DNA of 5,671 nt from an uncultured Eubacteriaceae bacterium (GTDB lineage Bacteria > Bacillota > Clostridia > Eubacteriales > Eubacteriaceae), in the NCBI GenBank assembly GCA_947630385.1, contig CANRHG010000126.1:1-5671 (forward strand), read 5' to 3'. A program made the translations under genes and the position numbers. Below the pieces are notes generated by a model that made no database searches, was not told where the DNA came from, and was given only the letters and a program-made list of their open reading frames with translations. Shown one piece after another: positions 4,931-5,671 of the stretch; position 1 is the first letter of the stretch; each line of letters starts with the position of its first letter.

Positions 4931-5671
4931 AAAAACTTCTGATCGCACTCGTGATCTTGCTGATGGCAACCCCGGTCATGGCCCGGGACGTCACCCGTAA
5001 GAACGATGAGATCGTCGATTCGGAAATCACAGCCCTTGAGATCCGCACGCAGGACGCCATCACGGCTTTTAGCCAACAAGAGCAGGCGGCCCTCGAGACC
5101 GGGACCGTCTACATACCACAGGGCGTAAAGCCCCAGGTGCTTAAGCTCTACGGCTGGACCGGTACCGATGACGAAGACTACCTGACGGGCAGCTCAAGCG
5201 TCGTCGCAGGCACCGAAAGCCGTTTCGCCCTGGGCGAGCCGGGAAGCAAGAAGAATCTGAAGACGATCAAGATCTACACAACCAGCTCCGACCTTTTGGT
5301 CCGGTCTTCGTCGAAGACCGCATCGGGCGATTGGAGCCTAGAGGCCGTTGGAAGTTACGATTTGGCTCAAAGTACCGGAAACGTCTCCGACGCGACCGTC
5401 GACCTGACGAACCTTAAGTTGTCGCTCGACGGACCCGAGAGCGTAAACTACGACGTCTATACCCGCGTACACACCACACAGGGATGGACCCCGTGGGCCG
5501 GCAGTGGCGAGGCCGTGCTCGCAGAGGACAATACCGAAGGTTTTGACGGACTGGAAGTTCGTATCCAGACCCGCAATACCACAAAACCCCCGGAAAGCGT
5601 CGACACGACGCAGATCCCGGTGATCACCGCACAGGCCCAAAACTGCGCGCTGGTACGCGGCCGCGACGTCA
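4927..5671 (+). CDS. Secreted protein with degenerate ChW-like (clostridial hydrophobic W) repeats, partial
   Basis: 248 residues are visible and the gene runs off the right edge. Residues 1-19 are a classic Sec signal peptide: KK, a Leu/Ile/Val core, then VMA with likely cleavage before Arg20. After a helical Glu/Gln-rich stretch (about 28-58), three loosely similar units of about 45-50 residues appear: about 68-118 (YGW at 75-77, VVAGT at 92-96, LKTIKIYT at 111-118), 119-168 (GDW at 134-136, then LTNLKLSL) and 173-214 (YTRVHTTQGWTPW with Trp187 and Trp190, then LEVRIQT). The pattern of GW, a mid-unit Gly-rich turn and a closing LExIxI strand matches ChW repeats, which are found in clostridial surface and secreted proteins. 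Matches are weak, so a generic beta-rich secreted domain is possible. The start overlaps the dnaI stop as ATGA. Function is unknown; the C-terminal domains are not visible. Confidence 0.6.
   Translation, partial: MKKLLIALVILLMATPVMARDVTRKNDEIVDSEITALEIRTQDAITAFSQQEQAALETGTVYIPQGVKPQVLKLYGWTGTDDEDYLTGSSSVVAGTESRFALGEPGSKKNLKTIKIYTTSSDLLVRSSSKTASGDWSLEAVGSYDLAQSTGNVSDATVDLTNLKLSLDGPESVNYDVYTRVHTTQGWTPWAGSGEAVLAEDNTEGFDGLEVRIQTRNTTKPPESVDTTQIPVITAQAQNCALVRGRDV

Noticed and set aside
1..5671. Mobile element, CRISPR array, tRNA, rRNA or defence system
   Set aside because: I saw no transposase or phage motifs, no regularly spaced CRISPR-type repeats, and no cloverleaf-like sequence. The only tandem repeat is coding, within htrA.

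Overview
The window is chromosomal DNA of a low-to-mid GC Gram-positive anaerobe, most likely a member of the Clostridia. I infer this from four things: a DnaD/DnaB-domain protein paired with a DnaI-type helicase loader (Firmicutes-specific primosome parts), the WalJ (YycJ) - HtrA gene pair, a MurA with clostridial-looking motif variants, and a secreted protein whose repeats resemble clostridial hydrophobic W (ChW) repeats. Coding DNA is fairly GC-rich. The gaps between genes are short and AT-rich with strong Shine-Dalgarno sites. I cannot name genus or species from sequence alone.

The left half is transcribed on the minus strand, in the order murA (2917 to 1658), a strong intrinsic terminator, walJ (1581 to 784) and an HtrA-like membrane-anchored protease gene that runs off the left edge (764 to 1). 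These are cell-envelope functions: the first committed step of peptidoglycan precursor synthesis, a metallo-beta-lactamase-fold nuclease linked to the WalRK system in other Firmicutes, and a surface quality-control protease. Only the cytoplasmic tail, the membrane segment and the first extracellular residues of the protease are present. The tail is built almost entirely of eight degenerate repeats of about 20 residues.

The right half is a plus-strand operon: a two-DDBH2 DnaD/DnaB-like primosomal protein (3096-3962), a DnaI/DnaC-type AAA+ helicase loader (3959-4930) and a secreted ChW-like repeat protein that runs off the right edge (from 4927). Both junctions are 4-base ATGA overlaps, so the three genes are probably translationally coupled. 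The first two should act together in loading the replicative helicase. The role of the third in this operon is not obvious.

The divergent 178-base gap at 2918-3095 is the regulatory centre. It holds an extended -10 element facing each way, two perfect inverted repeats each with a 6-base spacer, a near-consensus WalR-type direct repeat, and a one-mismatch DnaA-box-like 9-mer. A 15-base motif from this gap recurs just upstream of walJ.

Most of the window is housekeeping. I do not see a new defence system, mobile element, CRISPR array or RNA gene. The observations most worth following are the HtrA repeat tail, the divergent control region that may link wall synthesis with helicase loading, and the secreted ChW-like gene fused translationally to the helicase-loader operon.
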